Shown piece by piece: positions 28,095-37,445 of a stretch of DNA of 64,000 bases. The notes beneath the pieces are model-generated. The model did not search any database, was not told the origin of the DNA, and was given only the letters and a program-made list of their open reading frames with translations. The stretch comes from JABDII01 sp963815325. Lineage in GTDB: Bacteria; Gemmatimonadota; Gemmatimonadetes; Gemmatimonadales; GWC2-71-9. The stretch lies in the NCBI GenBank assembly GCA_963815325.1, contig CAWFGG010000009.1, positions 186,001 through 250,000 on the forward strand, written 5' to 3'. Position numbers and translations under genes: made by a program. Positions within the stretch are counted from its first letter, which is position 1, and the number at the start of each line of letters is the position of its first letter.

Positions 28095-28433
28095 CTACAG
28101 AAACCACCAGATCATCTGCGCGAACACGATCAGGACCAGCACCGGATTGAACACGCGCAGAAACGCCGACAGGCGGTCGAGCCGCGGGTCATTCAGACGA
28201 GTACTGGCTCGCGCATACAGAAATTGCTGCATCTTCCAGCTCTTGACGATCGAGCGGTTCCAGATGGTGGGCGACCCAAGCGCCGCATACGCAGCCGCGT
28301 GATCGTCCCGGAGAATGCCGAGGAATCGCCGATATGCCGGCACACCGATCGCCACGCCCGCGATGACCGTCAGGACCATGACCGTGAGCTTGAGCGGCAG
28401 GTCCTGGGAGAGGTTCTCCATCAATTGCCCCAC
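28095..28433 (-). CDS. Hypothetical two-helix membrane protein
   Basis: 112 residues with a transmembrane helix near the N-terminus (LTVMVLTVIAGVAIGVPAY), a basic middle region (RSIVKSWKMQQFLYARASTR) and a C-terminal helix (FNPVLVLIVFAQMIWWFL). The central part is likely cytosolic. I do not recognise a family. It begins 66 bases downstream of the DUF2461 gene. Confidence 0.55.
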   Translation of the reverse strand: MGQLMENLSQDLPLKLTVMVLTVIAGVAIGVPAYRRFLGILRDDHAAAYAALGSPTIWNRSIVKSWKMQQFLYARASTRLNDPRLDRLSAFLRVFNPVLVLIVFAQMIWWFL

Positions 28434-28499
28434 GATGGGTGCATGCTAGGATGCCCTCCCTGAGAGGATCGTGAAGAAACCTTGAGAGTCACCCCCCAA

Positions 28500-29198
28500 C
28501 TAGAACGGGAGCCCCACCGCCTTGGTGAGGAACGCCATGAAGGGCTTGGTTGTGGCCAGTTGTTTCGCCACGTAATCCACCAGGTCCGGCCGCGTGGCGT
28601 CCTTGCTCTTCAGATTCAATACTGCGATGTGGTCCTTCCGGCGCAGCGCATCGATCAAGGGGTGCTCGGGGTCGTATCCCTTGGGCGCCCGTGTCAGGCT
28701 CTCGCCCTCGAGGGCGAATCCCTGCTTGAACGCCTTGGCGGCGAGTGCGGTCCGGTAGGCCTTGGGATCATCGACGATTGCTTCTCGAATGGCGGCCAAC
28801 GCGTCCGCCTCCGGATGCCACATGCCGGCGCCGAGGAACACCGACGTGGGATCGATGTGAAAGTAGAAGCCGGGTGCGTGGACATCCTTCCCCGCCTTAT
28901 GTCGAAACTGGATCCCGACGTTGGTCTTGTAGGGCCGTTTGTCGCGAGAGAACCGAACGTCCCGGTGGACCCGCATGAGCGAGCCCCCGACCTTCTTGTC
29001 GCTCGCCACCAGGTGCTTCGAGATCTTCTGGACGCGAGGCGCCATCAGCCGGATGAACGCCAGCGCCGGCTCGCGCACCTCCGCCTCGTAGCGGTGCTTG
29101 TTCCGTTCGAACCAGGTGCGGGTGTTGTTCCGGTCGAGTTCCCGAAGGAATGCGAGCAGGCCCGGGCCGAGTGGATTCGTCTGCGGCATACGGTTCAT
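28500..29198 (-). CDS. DUF2461 domain protein
   Basis: 232 residues that match the DUF2461/TIGR02453 family throughout: LLAFLRELDRNNTRTWFERN, HRYEAEVREPALAFI, RVHRDVRFSRDKRPYKTNVG, GFYFHIDPTSVFLGAGMWHP and the closing FMAFLTKAVGLPF. The family is cytosolic and widespread, of unknown activity. The length is typical. Confidence 0.85.
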   Translation of the reverse strand: MNRMPQTNPLGPGLLAFLRELDRNNTRTWFERNKHRYEAEVREPALAFIRLMAPRVQKISKHLVASDKKVGGSLMRVHRDVRFSRDKRPYKTNVGIQFRHKAGKDVHAPGFYFHIDPTSVFLGAGMWHPEADALAAIREAIVDDPKAYRTALAAKAFKQGFALEGESLTRAPKGYDPEHPLIDALRRKDHIAVLNLKSKDATRPDLVDYVAKQLATTKPFMAFLTKAVGLPF

Positions 29199-29264
29199 TG
29201 CCTCCTGATTAGGTCGATCCTGGGTGTTGGCGATCGTTGACCGCCCATGTCGAGAACCAGCGCG

Positions 29265-29783
29265 TCATCGATGCGGTACTTGGTCGAGTTCTTCGAACAA
29301 GTCGGCTAGGGAATCACCACTCAGTGACACCCGGCTGACCAGCACGTACGCCTCCCCGTCGAACACGAACGTCCCATAGGTGCCGCTGTCGGCCGAGCTG
29401 TGGCCGTAGGCGTTGATCACCGGGTGGCCGTTGATCATCTGTCGGCGCACCACGATCGGATTGCCGAACACCTCGCCCAGTCGCTCGAGGTTCTCCCCGT
29501 CGATCAACACGTAGGAACACCCGCCGGTGCCACAGAGCCGAGTGGACGATCGGATCACGAAGTCGGCGGTGCCGTCCCGGTTGAGATCGGCCAGGAACCC
29601 TACCACCGGCTCGCCCGGGAGGTACTCGAGGTAGGCGAGGGCCGCCTCGACACTCGGACTGTTTGGAAGCTCGAGTGCCGCACCGGACCTCCTGGTGAAG
29701 GCCCAATCGCCCTCTTGGGCGTGCAGGCTCACGCCAACGGTGAGCAAGAGTACGGCAGCGACAAGCCCAAATTCGGAGTTCAT
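29265..29783 (-). CDS. Exported protein of unknown function
   Basis: 172 residues from ATG 29783. A signal peptide (FGLVAAVLLLTVGVSLHAQ) is followed by a globular part with the motif FLADLNRDGTADFVIRSS, which resembles a calcium-binding DxDxDG-like repeat (FG-GAP/dockerin style), and a CGTGGCSYVLIDG disulfide-like segment. It is probably periplasmic or secreted. I do not know a named family. It is divergent from the next gene with about 110 bases between. Confidence 0.6.
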   Translation of the reverse strand: MNSEFGLVAAVLLLTVGVSLHAQEGDWAFTRRSGAALELPNSPSVEAALAYLEYLPGEPVVGFLADLNRDGTADFVIRSSTRLCGTGGCSYVLIDGENLERLGEVFGNPIVVRRQMINGHPVINAYGHSSADSGTYGTFVFDGEAYVLVSRVSLSGDSLADLFEELDQVPHR

Positions 29784-29892
29784 GGACCAGCCTTTAAGCC
29801 GGGTCACGGCCAGGGGACGCGTGGGAACTATCGTGTTTCTCGGAAGATCGGGATGGGCGATTCGCATTTTAGCCGGTTCTGGAGGTCGGACC

Positions 29893-30312
29893 ATGCCAAA
29901 ACTATCACGATGCCTGATCCTCGCGGCCCTGGCGTTTCCCTTTGCGACACGGCCCACCTGGGCCCAGGGCCCGGCCGTGGCCTCGCCGCTTACACCATAC
30001 GAGGTCGAACGGTCGGGACCAGGAATCCCGGAGATGCTCCCGATCCAGCAGATGCCTGGTGCAGCGACCGATCGAGAATACCGCTCCAGCCATTGGAAGG
30101 AGGGTCTGGCGACTGGGGCCGCCCTGGGCGGGGTGGTTGGCGGCCTCGGGTTGTACGCATTTTGCCGCGAAATGGGAGATAGCCCCGGAGAACATTGCGG
30201 GTTCAAAGCGCTCATGGGCGGTGCGATGACAGCCGTCGTGGGTGGTGGGATCGGCGCTTTGATTGGGGGGCTGTTCCCGAAGCCCGTCACCGACGACAAC
30301 GCGGCGCCTTGA
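29893..30312 (+). CDS. Exported glycine-zipper protein, unknown
   Basis: 139 residues from ATG 29893, preceded by a GGAGGT ribosome binding site. Signal peptide LILAALAFPFATRPTWAQ. The C-terminal half has glycine-zipper helices (ATGAALGGVVGGLGLYAF and AVVGGGIGALIGGLF) with two Cys (AFCREMGDSPGEHCG). Glycine-zipper segments of this kind insert into or associate with membranes. No family name is recognised. Confidence 0.6.
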   Translation: MPKLSRCLILAALAFPFATRPTWAQGPAVASPLTPYEVERSGPGIPEMLPIQQMPGAATDREYRSSHWKEGLATGAALGGVVGGLGLYAFCREMGDSPGEHCGFKALMGGAMTAVVGGGIGALIGGLFPKPVTDDNAAP

Positions 30313-30348
30313 TATTACGGTAGCCACCGCTCCTCTGCCCGGTGCTGC

Positions 30349-30744
30349 TCAGGGGAAGGACGGGCCGAGCAGCTTCACCTCGAAGGGAATCCCGAGCCGG
30401 CGACAAGCCTGCTCCAGTGCATCGTGGTACGGTCTCCAGCCAGCGGTCGACCGCGGCCGGGCATAGAACAGGACAGCGCTTGCACGCCGGGAGTGGAGCT
30501 GCTCGACGAGTTGTGGCACAAGGGTCTCTACGTCGTCCGCCATCAAGACCCGATCGTACCACGGAATGCCATCGTCGGGAGCGAGCAGCCCGTAGCGGCC
30601 CGAGAGGATGACGGCGGGCCTGCTGCTTCGCTCTGCCAGGTCCAACACGTAGCGGATCCGCTTGCTCAGGTAGCGATGCCGTGCCGGCAGGAGGCCGGAG
30701 GTCCGGCGCTTCCGCTTGCTGCACGTGGTGCAGATCAGTTCCAT
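30349..30744 (-). CDS. DUF6884-like protein
   Basis: 131 residues. The N-terminal ELICTTCSKRKRR has a CTTC pair. The central AVILSGRYGLLAPDDGIPWY and the preceding RYLSKRIRYVLDLA match the DUF6884 pattern (LSAKYGLL, D, then YD). Such proteins are small, cytosolic and of unknown role, sometimes near restriction or DNA-processing genes, which is not the case here. Confidence 0.6.
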   Translation of the reverse strand: MELICTTCSKRKRRTSGLLPARHRYLSKRIRYVLDLAERSSRPAVILSGRYGLLAPDDGIPWYDRVLMADDVETLVPQLVEQLHSRRASAVLFYARPRSTAGWRPYHDALEQACRRLGIPFEVKLLGPSFP

Positions 30745-30766
30745 GTCGGACTGCTACCCCCGGTTC

Positions 30767-31381
30767 TCAGCCCGCGCCGAACGCCTCGACGTAGTCCTCC
30801 ATCGCGGCTGTGACCACCGTCAGGGCGTGGTCCCTCCCGTAGGCCGGGCCGATGGAGACGTGCGGCGGCTCGCCGGGAACCAGCTTGTAGGTGGTGAAGT
30901 AATGCCGGAGCCGCTCGATCAGCGCCTGCGGTAGTCCGGTAATGTCGTCGACGGTGGACCAGAAATTGTCGTTGGCCAAAACGGCGATGATCTTGTCGTC
31001 CGCCTCGCCGCCATCGAGCATCGGAAGGCCGCCGACCACCCGAGCGTCGAGAATCACCTCGCCGCGCGTGATCGGCCGCTCGCTCACCACGCAGATGTCC
31101 AGCGGATCGCCGTCGCCCCGGGTGGCCCCGGACATGAGTCGAGCGGTGCGCACTCCGCAATAGGTGCGGGGGATGAGGCCGTACAACGTGGGATGCTGGG
31201 ACGAGCTCCGCTGCGGGCGGTCCACCCGGAGATAGCCGGTCTCCTTGTCGAGCTCGTACTTGACCAGGTCGAACGGCGTGATCTCGATGTAGGCGTGTAC
31301 CAGCGCCGGCGGCTCGGGGCCGACGGTGAGACCATGCCAGGGGTGGGGCCGCCACCGATAGAAGGGCGCGGGAAACGTCAC
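30767..31381 (-). CDS. ppa: Inorganic pyrophosphatase (family I)
   Basis: 204 residues hydrolysing pyrophosphate to two phosphates in the cytosol. Family I active-site features are YIEITPFDLVKYELDKETG, YLRVDRPQRSSSQ, YGLIPRTYCG, the signature GDGDPLDICV with three catalytic aspartates, and DDKIIAVLANDNFW. The start is taken at GTG 31381, which has GGAG about seven bases upstream; the open frame continues 55 codons further without similarity. Length fits bacterial enzymes, with some insertions. Confidence 0.9.
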   Translation of the reverse strand: MTFPAPFYRWRPHPWHGLTVGPEPPALVHAYIEITPFDLVKYELDKETGYLRVDRPQRSSSQHPTLYGLIPRTYCGVRTARLMSGATRGDGDPLDICVVSERPITRGEVILDARVVGGLPMLDGGEADDKIIAVLANDNFWSTVDDITGLPQALIERLRHYFTTYKLVPGEPPHVSIGPAYGRDHALTVVTAAMEDYVEAFGAG

Positions 31382-31581
31382 GTTGGGGCTCCGATCTCGC
31401 AGGTATACGCCGAGGATCTCTGGATATGAAGAATTCTTCAAAGCTGGCGCGGTGCGACAGCGCGGCGCAAGGTGGCCGGCCACACCATCGCGTGAACGTC
31501 CATCGTTACCAAGGCGGAAGCCTTCGAGTATCTTAGTCAGGACCACGAGTCATGGGATCAGCAGTCCATCACAAGGAGCCG

Positions 31582-33143
31582 ATGATGAAGTTCGCCCGTC
31601 TCGCGGTGGCCGCATTGGTCTTTGCCATCGCAGCCCACCCCGCTCTACTCTCCGCGCAGGTCGTCCAGGAACGGCTGGACCTGGGCGTGCTCGAGAAGAT
31701 CCGTCACGAGGGCCTCGAGAACTCTCGTATGGACTCGCTGGCGGGACACCTCATGGACGTGATTGGTCCACGGCTCACCGGCTCGAATGCCATCAAGCGC
31801 GGCAACGAGTGGGCAGCGGGCATGTTCAAGCAGTGGGGGATGGCCAACGTCACCATCGAGCCGTGGGACAGCGCGTTCGGCCGCGGCTGGGAGCAGGTGT
31901 CCTACGCCGGTCGCATCATCGAGCCGTTCGTTCAGCAACTGAATGCCACGTCGCAGGCGTGGAGCGGCAGCACCCGCGGCACGGTCACCTGCCCCGTGGT
32001 TTGGATGGACGTGAAGGACACCACCGATTTCGCCAAGTACGACGGCAAGGTTCGCGGCGCCTGCATCCTCATCAGCGCCCCACAGGAGATCGGGCCCGAA
32101 TTCGAGGAGCAAACCCGGCGCTTCGATGCCGACAGCCTGGTGGCCTGGATGAGCCAGCCTCAAGCCGAAGCCGCGGGCGGCGGTACACGCCGGAGCAGCT
32201 GGCCGAGTTCCGCGCGCGGCGGGCGCTCCAGGAAGCCGGCATGCGCTGGGTGCGAAGCCAGCGGGCCGCTGCCCTGCTGATGCCGTCGGGGTGGACCTAC
32301 GGCATTCTCCGAACCGGCGGGCACCCCGACGGGCGGACCGCACGCGACAGCGTCTACAACCCGATTCCGGCGCTCTTGGTAGGCCACGAGCAGTACAGTC
32401 TGATGTACCGGAACGCGCTCCGGGGGGTGCCGGTGCGGCTGGAGCTCAACGTGCAGAACCGGTTCCTCGACGACCGGAATTCCTACAACGTGCTCGCCGA
32501 GATCCCCGGCACCGATCTCGCCGACCAGGTGGTGATGGTGGGTGCCCACTTCGATAGCTGGCACAGCGGCACGGGGGCCACCGATGACGGCGCGGGCTCG
32601 GTGGTCATGATGGAAGCCATGCGGATCTTGAAGACGCTCGACCTGCCCATGCGCCGCACCGTCAGGATCGGGCTCTGGAGCGGCGAGGAGCAGGGACTGA
32701 TCGGCTCCCGCACCTACGTCCGCATGCACCAGAACGAGCTGGACAACATCTCGGCTTATTTCAACGTCGACAACGGCACGGGACGGCTGCGTGGGATCTG
32801 GAACCAATCCAATCCCAACGTGAACGAGATCTTCGAGCTGATCCTGGCCCCGCTCCGCGATCTCGGCGTCATGGGTGTCCGAAGCGGCAACACCGGCGGC
32901 ACCGACCATCTCGCATTCGATGCGGCCGGGGTGCCGGGCTTCAACTACATCCAGGATCCCATCGAATACGGGTTCCGCACCCACCACTCCAACGTCGACA
33001 CCTACGAGCGGTTGGTGCTCGACGACCTGCGCCAGGCCGCGACGGTCGTTGCCTGGACCGTGTACACCGTGGCCAACCGGGACGAGATGATGCCGCGGAA
33101 GCCGGCCGCCGAGGAGCCGCCGCAGGCGGGAGGCGGCAACTAG
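31582..33143 (+). CDS. M28 family zinc metallopeptidase, exported (frameshifted)
   Basis: About 520 residues. The start ATG 31582 has AAGGAG upstream, and the signal peptide is RLAVAALVFAIAAHPALLSA. The first half contains the PA-like inserted region. A frame break near 32180 in a GGCGGCGG tract joins to RYTPEQLAEFRARRALQEAG. The zinc ligands are His in MVGAHFDSWHSG, Asp in TDDGAGSVV, the Glu pair in WSGEEQGLIGS, Asp in AYFNVDNGTGRL, and His in RTHHSNVDTY. Such aminopeptidases act outside the cytoplasm. A terminator-like hairpin lies just downstream. Confidence 0.85.
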
Positions 33144-33168
33144 ACGCCATCTCTCAACAGGGATCGTT

Positions 33169-33203
33169 CGATCGAGGCTCGCTCATGGGGCGGGCCTCGA
33201 TCG
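33169..33203 (+). terminator. Rho-independent terminator-like hairpin
   Basis: CGATCGAGGC (33169-33178) and GCCTCGATCG (33194-33203) form a 10-bp perfect stem with a 15-base loop, followed by GTTT. It lies 26 bases after the stop of the M28 peptidase gene on the same strand. The T tract is short, so termination strength is uncertain. Confidence 0.6.
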
Positions 33204-33319
33204 TTTCCGGGCCAGGATATCTTCCTGTGACCGGCGCTACAGATCGGGCCACCGACAGGCCTTACCTACCAATGTGGTGACCATGTCGATGACACTCTGC
33301 CGCGCAGAAACGCTCGGGC

Positions 33320-34185
33320 GTGCTCATGGCGGTCCTGCTCGGGGCGCTCGGCTGCGAGACCGACGGCAGCCGACCGCCCCGGGCCCGGACACTGACACCC
33401 CCGCCGTTTTGGTGGGTGCCGGCGACATCGCGGTCTGCGGCAGCGACGCCGATGAAGCCACCGCGCTCCTGCTCGATACCATCCCGGGCACGGCCTTCAC
33501 CACCGGCGACAACGCCTACGAAGACGGCACCGCCCAGGAGTTCACCGACTGCTACCACCCGACCTGGGGCCGGCACCGCTCACGCACCCGTCCCTCGCCC
33601 GGCAACCACGACTATCACACCGCAGGGGCGTCGGGCTATTACGACTACTTCGGCGCGAGCGCGGGAGACCCGGCTCAGGGTTACTACTCCTACGACCTGG
33701 GCGCGTGGCACATCGTAGCCCTCAACAGCAACATCGACCTGTCGGCCAATTCTCCCCAGCTCCAATGGCTGGCCGCCGACCTCGCCGCCCACCCGGCCAC
33801 CTGCACCGCCGCCTACTGGCACCACCCGCGCTTCAGCTCGGGCATGCACAATGACGACACGGGCATGCAGGATCTCTGGCAGGTGCTGTACGACGCCGGG
33901 GTGGACCTGGTCTTGAACGGCCACGATCACGACTACGAGCGCTTTGCACCGCAGACCCCAACCGGAGCGCTCGACACACAACGCGGCATTCGCGAGTTCG
34001 TGGTGGGAACCGGCGGCCGGTCACTCCGGAACTTCGCGACCGTGGCGGCGAACAGCGAAGTCCGGAACAGCGACACCCATGGCGTGTTGAAGCTGTCGCT
34101 CTATGCGTCGCGCTACGAGTGGGAGTTCGTTCCGGTTGCCGGCCAGACCTTTCGCGATTCTGGCAGCACCAACTGCCACCAGTAG
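33320..34185 (+). CDS. Metallophosphoesterase lipoprotein, purple acid phosphatase-like (frameshifted)
   Basis: About 290 residues. The N-terminus VLMAVLLGALGCETDGS is a lipoprotein signal with lipobox LGALGC. After a frame break near 33350-33400 the phosphoesterase begins with VLVGAGDIAVCG. The binuclear metal motifs are visible: GD in GAGDI, GD-x-Y in TTGDNAYEDGT, GNHD in SPGNHDYH, H in YWHHPRFSSG and GHxH in LVLNGHDHDYERF. It is predicted to hydrolyse phosphate esters at the cell surface. The start at GTG 33320 or ATG 33326 is uncertain. Confidence 0.8.
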
Positions 34186-34194
34186 CCAATGCCG

Positions 34195-34539
34195 CTACTT
34201 CTTCCCCCTCGGCTTCCGCGGCGCCCAGCCGTGCGTAGCCAGATCCACCCTGCCATTCAAATCGAAGTAGACCCCCTCGGCCTCGAGCAGCATGCGCTGG
34301 GTCAGCTCTGATCCTGGCACGGTTCGCCGGCTGATCGTTCCCTTCGCATTCACTACCCGGTGCCACGGCACGGCGGTCCCATTCGGCAGGGCGTGGAGCG
34401 CATAGCCGACCTGGCGCGCCGCTCCAGGGATGCCAGCCAGGCGGGCTATCTGTCCGTAGGACGTTACACGGCCCGATGGGATGCGGCGGATGACGGCATA
34501 GATCCGGGCGTAGGTGTCAGATCGGGAATGAGTCCACAT
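34195..34539 (-). CDS. Alkyltransferase-like protein (ATL)
   Basis: 114 residues of the O6-methylguanine-DNA methyltransferase C-terminal DNA-binding domain: IYAVIRRIPSGRVTSYGQIA, LAGIPGAARQVGYALHAL, and the active-site block PWHRVVNAKGTISRR. The usual PCHR alkyl acceptor is PWHR, so the acceptor Cys is Trp. Proteins with this change cannot transfer the alkyl group themselves but bind O6-alkylguanine and recruit nucleotide excision repair. Cytosolic. Confidence 0.9.
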   Translation of the reverse strand: MWTHSRSDTYARIYAVIRRIPSGRVTSYGQIARLAGIPGAARQVGYALHALPNGTAVPWHRVVNAKGTISRRTVPGSELTQRMLLEAEGVYFDLNGRVDLATHGWAPRKPRGKK

Positions 34540-34551
34540 GCGTCGCCACGG

Positions 34552-35022
34552 CTACGGGGTAGGATCGAGAAAGCAGCCGGCGTCCACCTCGTACCCCTCG
34601 GCCACGACGATCTCCCCGTCATCGGCCAGGTAGCTCGGTGCGCCAGCACTCGCCACGCACAAGACCTGGTCGGTGCGGAAGGCGTAGGCCGTGGTACCCG
34701 GGCCATCTGCCGAATAGTCCAGAACTTCCGTCCACCCCAAGGCCGCGAGACGCGTCCGCAGTCGTTCCGCCGGATCGTCGGCTTCATCCAGCGATGCGGT
34801 CGGACCGGAGGTGACAACCCTGCACCCTCGCCGCCAAGAACGAGCCGGGTCATCGAACACCTTGCCATCGAATCGGTCGATGTCCCAACCGGTGATCTCA
34901 CGCACGAGGTCGTCGATCGCAGCGCATGCCGCATTCACCTCGGCCGTTATCGGCCTAGTGTCCGCTGCCGGCGCGGCAACAGATTGGGCCAGGAACCATT
35001 CGACTAGGTCGGCGTTGTCCAC
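34552..35022 (-). CDS. Hypothetical protein
   Basis: 156 residues, acidic, without signal peptide or transmembrane helix. Contains VNAACAAIDDLVREITGWDI, a positively charged segment SWRRGCRVVTSG, and YADDGEIVVAE-like strands near the C-terminus (SYLADDGEIVVAEGYEVDAG). It overlaps nothing and lies between the ATL gene and the hydrolase. I do not recognise it; an immunity- or antitoxin-like fold is not excluded. Confidence 0.5.
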   Translation of the reverse strand: MDNADLVEWFLAQSVAAPAADTRPITAEVNAACAAIDDLVREITGWDIDRFDGKVFDDPARSWRRGCRVVTSGPTASLDEADDPAERLRTRLAALGWTEVLDYSADGPGTTAYAFRTDQVLCVASAGAPSYLADDGEIVVAEGYEVDAGCFLDPTP

Positions 35023-35062
35023 GAACGACCAGGTGTGAGGAGACGATCCCTCCCCGACCCCG

Positions 35063-35968
35063 TCACGAGCTTGGTAGCGTCGTGATCAGTTCCGCCCGCT
35101 CGTTGCCTTGGAGTTTGAGCTCGTTGATCAATGCAGCCAGGTCGATCGAATTCATGCCGTAGTAGTCCTTCCGCCGCTGCTCGATCCACCAATCCACGTC
35201 CGGCTCGTGGTAGGCCCTAATGGGGACGTCGTGTAGAAAGAAGGCATTGCCACCACGCCCCCCTGGCGCCGAGTAGCTGAAGGGCGAAGCCTGGACATAG
35301 CGATCGAGCAGTTGATCCGGAGTTCCGCCCAGGTTGGTTTCCAGGAGATAGCTCACCCACCGGCCCTCGTCCGCGGCCGTTGGATTGAAGGTTCGTTGGA
35401 TGGCCCGCTGCTCGGCGCGCCACAGGCGCGCCATGTCGAGCGGCGCGTCGACCACCGCTACGGCGGCGGGAGCAATCCAGAACTCTCCCGGATGCTGCTT
35501 CAGAAACACCGTGAGCTTGAGCGCTCGCGTGCCGCCCAGGGAGAGCCCCGCGAAGTAGAGCGGCACATTGTCGAGGTGGTGTGACGTCAGGACGCGTTGG
35601 ATGCGGTCGGCAACCGAGCGTAGTGTCGCGTCGTCGAAGTAGAAGTCCAGCGGATTCCCTGTTGTGATACGGAGGATGCCCACGCCCCGGCTGAGTGCCG
35701 CGTGGTCGAACGTCCCCTCGGCCGGCATGCCTTCCGATACGGCCACCCGCCACCCGTCGAAGAACACCGCAAGGCCTTCCGTCGCGCCCTCGGCGGGTAG
35801 GATCAGAGTGTATCCCTTGTCGGTCAGCTCGATGGCGCGCTCCGGCTCGGGGCCGATCCGGAGAAGACCAGGCATAGGCTCGTAGTTCTCGACAACTACT
35901 TGCCCACTCACTACGGCCGGGCCAACCATCAGCGCTACCGTCGCCAGGAGTACCTGCCGTTGTCTCAT
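35063..35968 (-). CDS. Exported alpha/beta hydrolase
   Basis: 301 residues from ATG 35968, which overlaps the TGA of the GNAT gene by four bases. Signal peptide VLLATVALMVGPAVVSGQ. The nucleophile elbow is LYFAGLSLGGTRALKL (GLSLGG, GxSxG), with the His probably in FFLHDVPIRAYHEPDVDWW. The preceding strands DKGYTLILPAEG and GVGILRITTGNPLDFYF fit an alpha/beta hydrolase fold. An esterase or lipase-like role outside the cytoplasm is inferred. Confidence 0.7.
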   Translation of the reverse strand: MRQRQVLLATVALMVGPAVVSGQVVVENYEPMPGLLRIGPEPERAIELTDKGYTLILPAEGATEGLAVFFDGWRVAVSEGMPAEGTFDHAALSRGVGILRITTGNPLDFYFDDATLRSVADRIQRVLTSHHLDNVPLYFAGLSLGGTRALKLTVFLKQHPGEFWIAPAAVAVVDAPLDMARLWRAEQRAIQRTFNPTAADEGRWVSYLLETNLGGTPDQLLDRYVQASPFSYSAPGGRGGNAFFLHDVPIRAYHEPDVDWWIEQRRKDYYGMNSIDLAALINELKLQGNERAELITTLPSS

Positions 35969-36819
35969 TCGATGTCGTAATCCTCCACGTCGCACACGGG
36001 TTGATAGCCCATCCGCTGATAGATGGCGTTCGAGGTCGGATTGGCCAGGTCGGTGTAGAGGAAACAGAACTGCCGCCCCTGGTCCAGGTAGTGCTGACTC
36101 AGCGCCGCAACACACGCTGAAGCATAGACGTGCCGTCTCGCTTCGGGGGGCGTATACACGAATCCGACCCGAATTCCGTTGGGCGTTTCCGACATACCCG
36201 CCGCCATGGACACGGGTCCCTGGTCTTCCCAGAAGAAGAGTCTCCCCTCGTCGATCAACCGCCGCGCCAGCGGGTCGGGCTGTCCGGCCATTTGCCCAAC
36301 GTCGGCGGTGAACCCACGGGTCCACGCGGTGGCGAGCTCGAGGTCGCTAGTGGTGGCCGGACGCATGTCGCCGGGAGCGGGCCTAGCGGGAGGCACGACC
36401 CGATCCATCTGGAAGATCCGCATTCGCATCCCGACCTCGAATCCGACACCAAGCCTGGCGCTCCACCGCCTGGCGAAAGGCCGAGCGGTGGACGTGGGTC
36501 CCATGACGGCTGGGATCGTGGGGTACAGTGCGGCCACCTCCTCGACCAGCGGCGGAATGGCCGCTCGTGGCATGCGGGTCAGGCCCAGCTTGAACGGCGG
36601 CGTCCGGAACGCGGCGCCAGCAACGCCCTCCGATCCTTCGATTGTGGCAAGGAAGATCGGTTCCTCATACGAATGCCGGCCGGTACGGAGCTGGTCCGCG
36701 ATGCCAAGCAGGAGGTTGTGCTCCGCCTCGTCCCGGAGCAGCCAGTCCCGGCCGCGGGCGAGGAAGCCGCCGGCATCGTCGAGGCGATGGACAGAATACG
36801 CGGGTTGTGACTCGGCCAT
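35965..36819 (-). CDS. GNAT family N-acetyltransferase
   Basis: 284 residues with two halves. The C-terminal half carries the acetyl-CoA fold: GDMRPATTSDLELATAWTRG, VSMAAGMSETPNGIRVGFVY, PPEARRHVYASACVAALSQH and FLYTDLANPTSNAIYQRMGY (motif B). The N-terminal half resembles a degenerate GNAT domain (IFLATIEGSEGVAGAAFRTP). It is cytosolic; the substrate is unknown. It is coupled to the exported hydrolase by an ATGA overlap. Confidence 0.85.
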   Translation of the reverse strand: MAESQPAYSVHRLDDAGGFLARGRDWLLRDEAEHNLLLGIADQLRTGRHSYEEPIFLATIEGSEGVAGAAFRTPPFKLGLTRMPRAAIPPLVEEVAALYPTIPAVMGPTSTARPFARRWSARLGVGFEVGMRMRIFQMDRVVPPARPAPGDMRPATTSDLELATAWTRGFTADVGQMAGQPDPLARRLIDEGRLFFWEDQGPVSMAAGMSETPNGIRVGFVYTPPEARRHVYASACVAALSQHYLDQGRQFCFLYTDLANPTSNAIYQRMGYQPVCDVEDYDIE

Positions 36820-36931
36820 GACGCGAATGAATCGGTCGGGCCGGTTCGACTGTCAAGCGAGGTCGTGCTAGATTGCGCCCACGCTAAACGTCCCACTCGC
36901 TACTGACTCCCCACAACGCGCCGAGTCGTCG

Positions 36932-37435
36932 ATGATTCCGGATCCCCTTCACCCCGCTGTCGTGCACTTCCCCATCGTCCTCGCTACGCTGCTTCCGCTA
37001 GCGGCGGTCGTGGCCCTGATCCTGATTGCCCGCGGCGCCCACGCCAGAAAGACGTGGGCCTTCGTCGTGGTCCTCTCCGCCATGCTCGCGGCGGCGTCAT
37101 GGGCCGCGGTCGAAACCGGCGAGGACGAAGAAGACGCGGTTGAGAAGGTCGTGGCCGAGGAGCCGATCCACGAGCACGAGGAAGCCGGGGAGCGCATGCT
37201 CATCTTCTCCGGGATCGGAGTGCTGCTGGTCGGACTGGGCTTGGCCAACGGCAAGGTCGGCCGGGCGGGGCGCTGGATCGGCACCGTGGCAGCGGTCGGG
37301 CTCCTCGCAGCGTCATACCAGGTTGGCAAGTTGGGCGGCGAGTTGGTGTACCAGCACGGCGCGGCCGGTGCCTATACCGACACGCTGCCGGCCCCAAGCG
37401 TCGAGATGCAGCGAGGCGAACCGGAAGGCGACTAG
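36932..37435 (+). CDS. DUF2231-like membrane protein
   Basis: 167 residues with the typical opening IPDPLHPAVVHFPIVLATLL of DUF2231 proteins, which may bind heme or take part in redox processes. There are four transmembrane helices (including TWAFVVVLSAMLAAASWAA and IGTVAAVGLLAASYQVG) with a Glu/Asp-rich loop (TGEDEEDAVEKVVAEEPIHE) between helices two and three. His residues in the first helix and loop are candidate metal or heme ligands. Converges on the NhaD-type gene. Confidence 0.75.
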   Translation: MIPDPLHPAVVHFPIVLATLLPLAAVVALILIARGAHARKTWAFVVVLSAMLAAASWAAVETGEDEEDAVEKVVAEEPIHEHEEAGERMLIFSGIGVLLVGLGLANGKVGRAGRWIGTVAAVGLLAASYQVGKLGGELVYQHGAAGAYTDTLPAPSVEMQRGEPEGD

Positions 37436-37445
37436 CCCGTTACCG

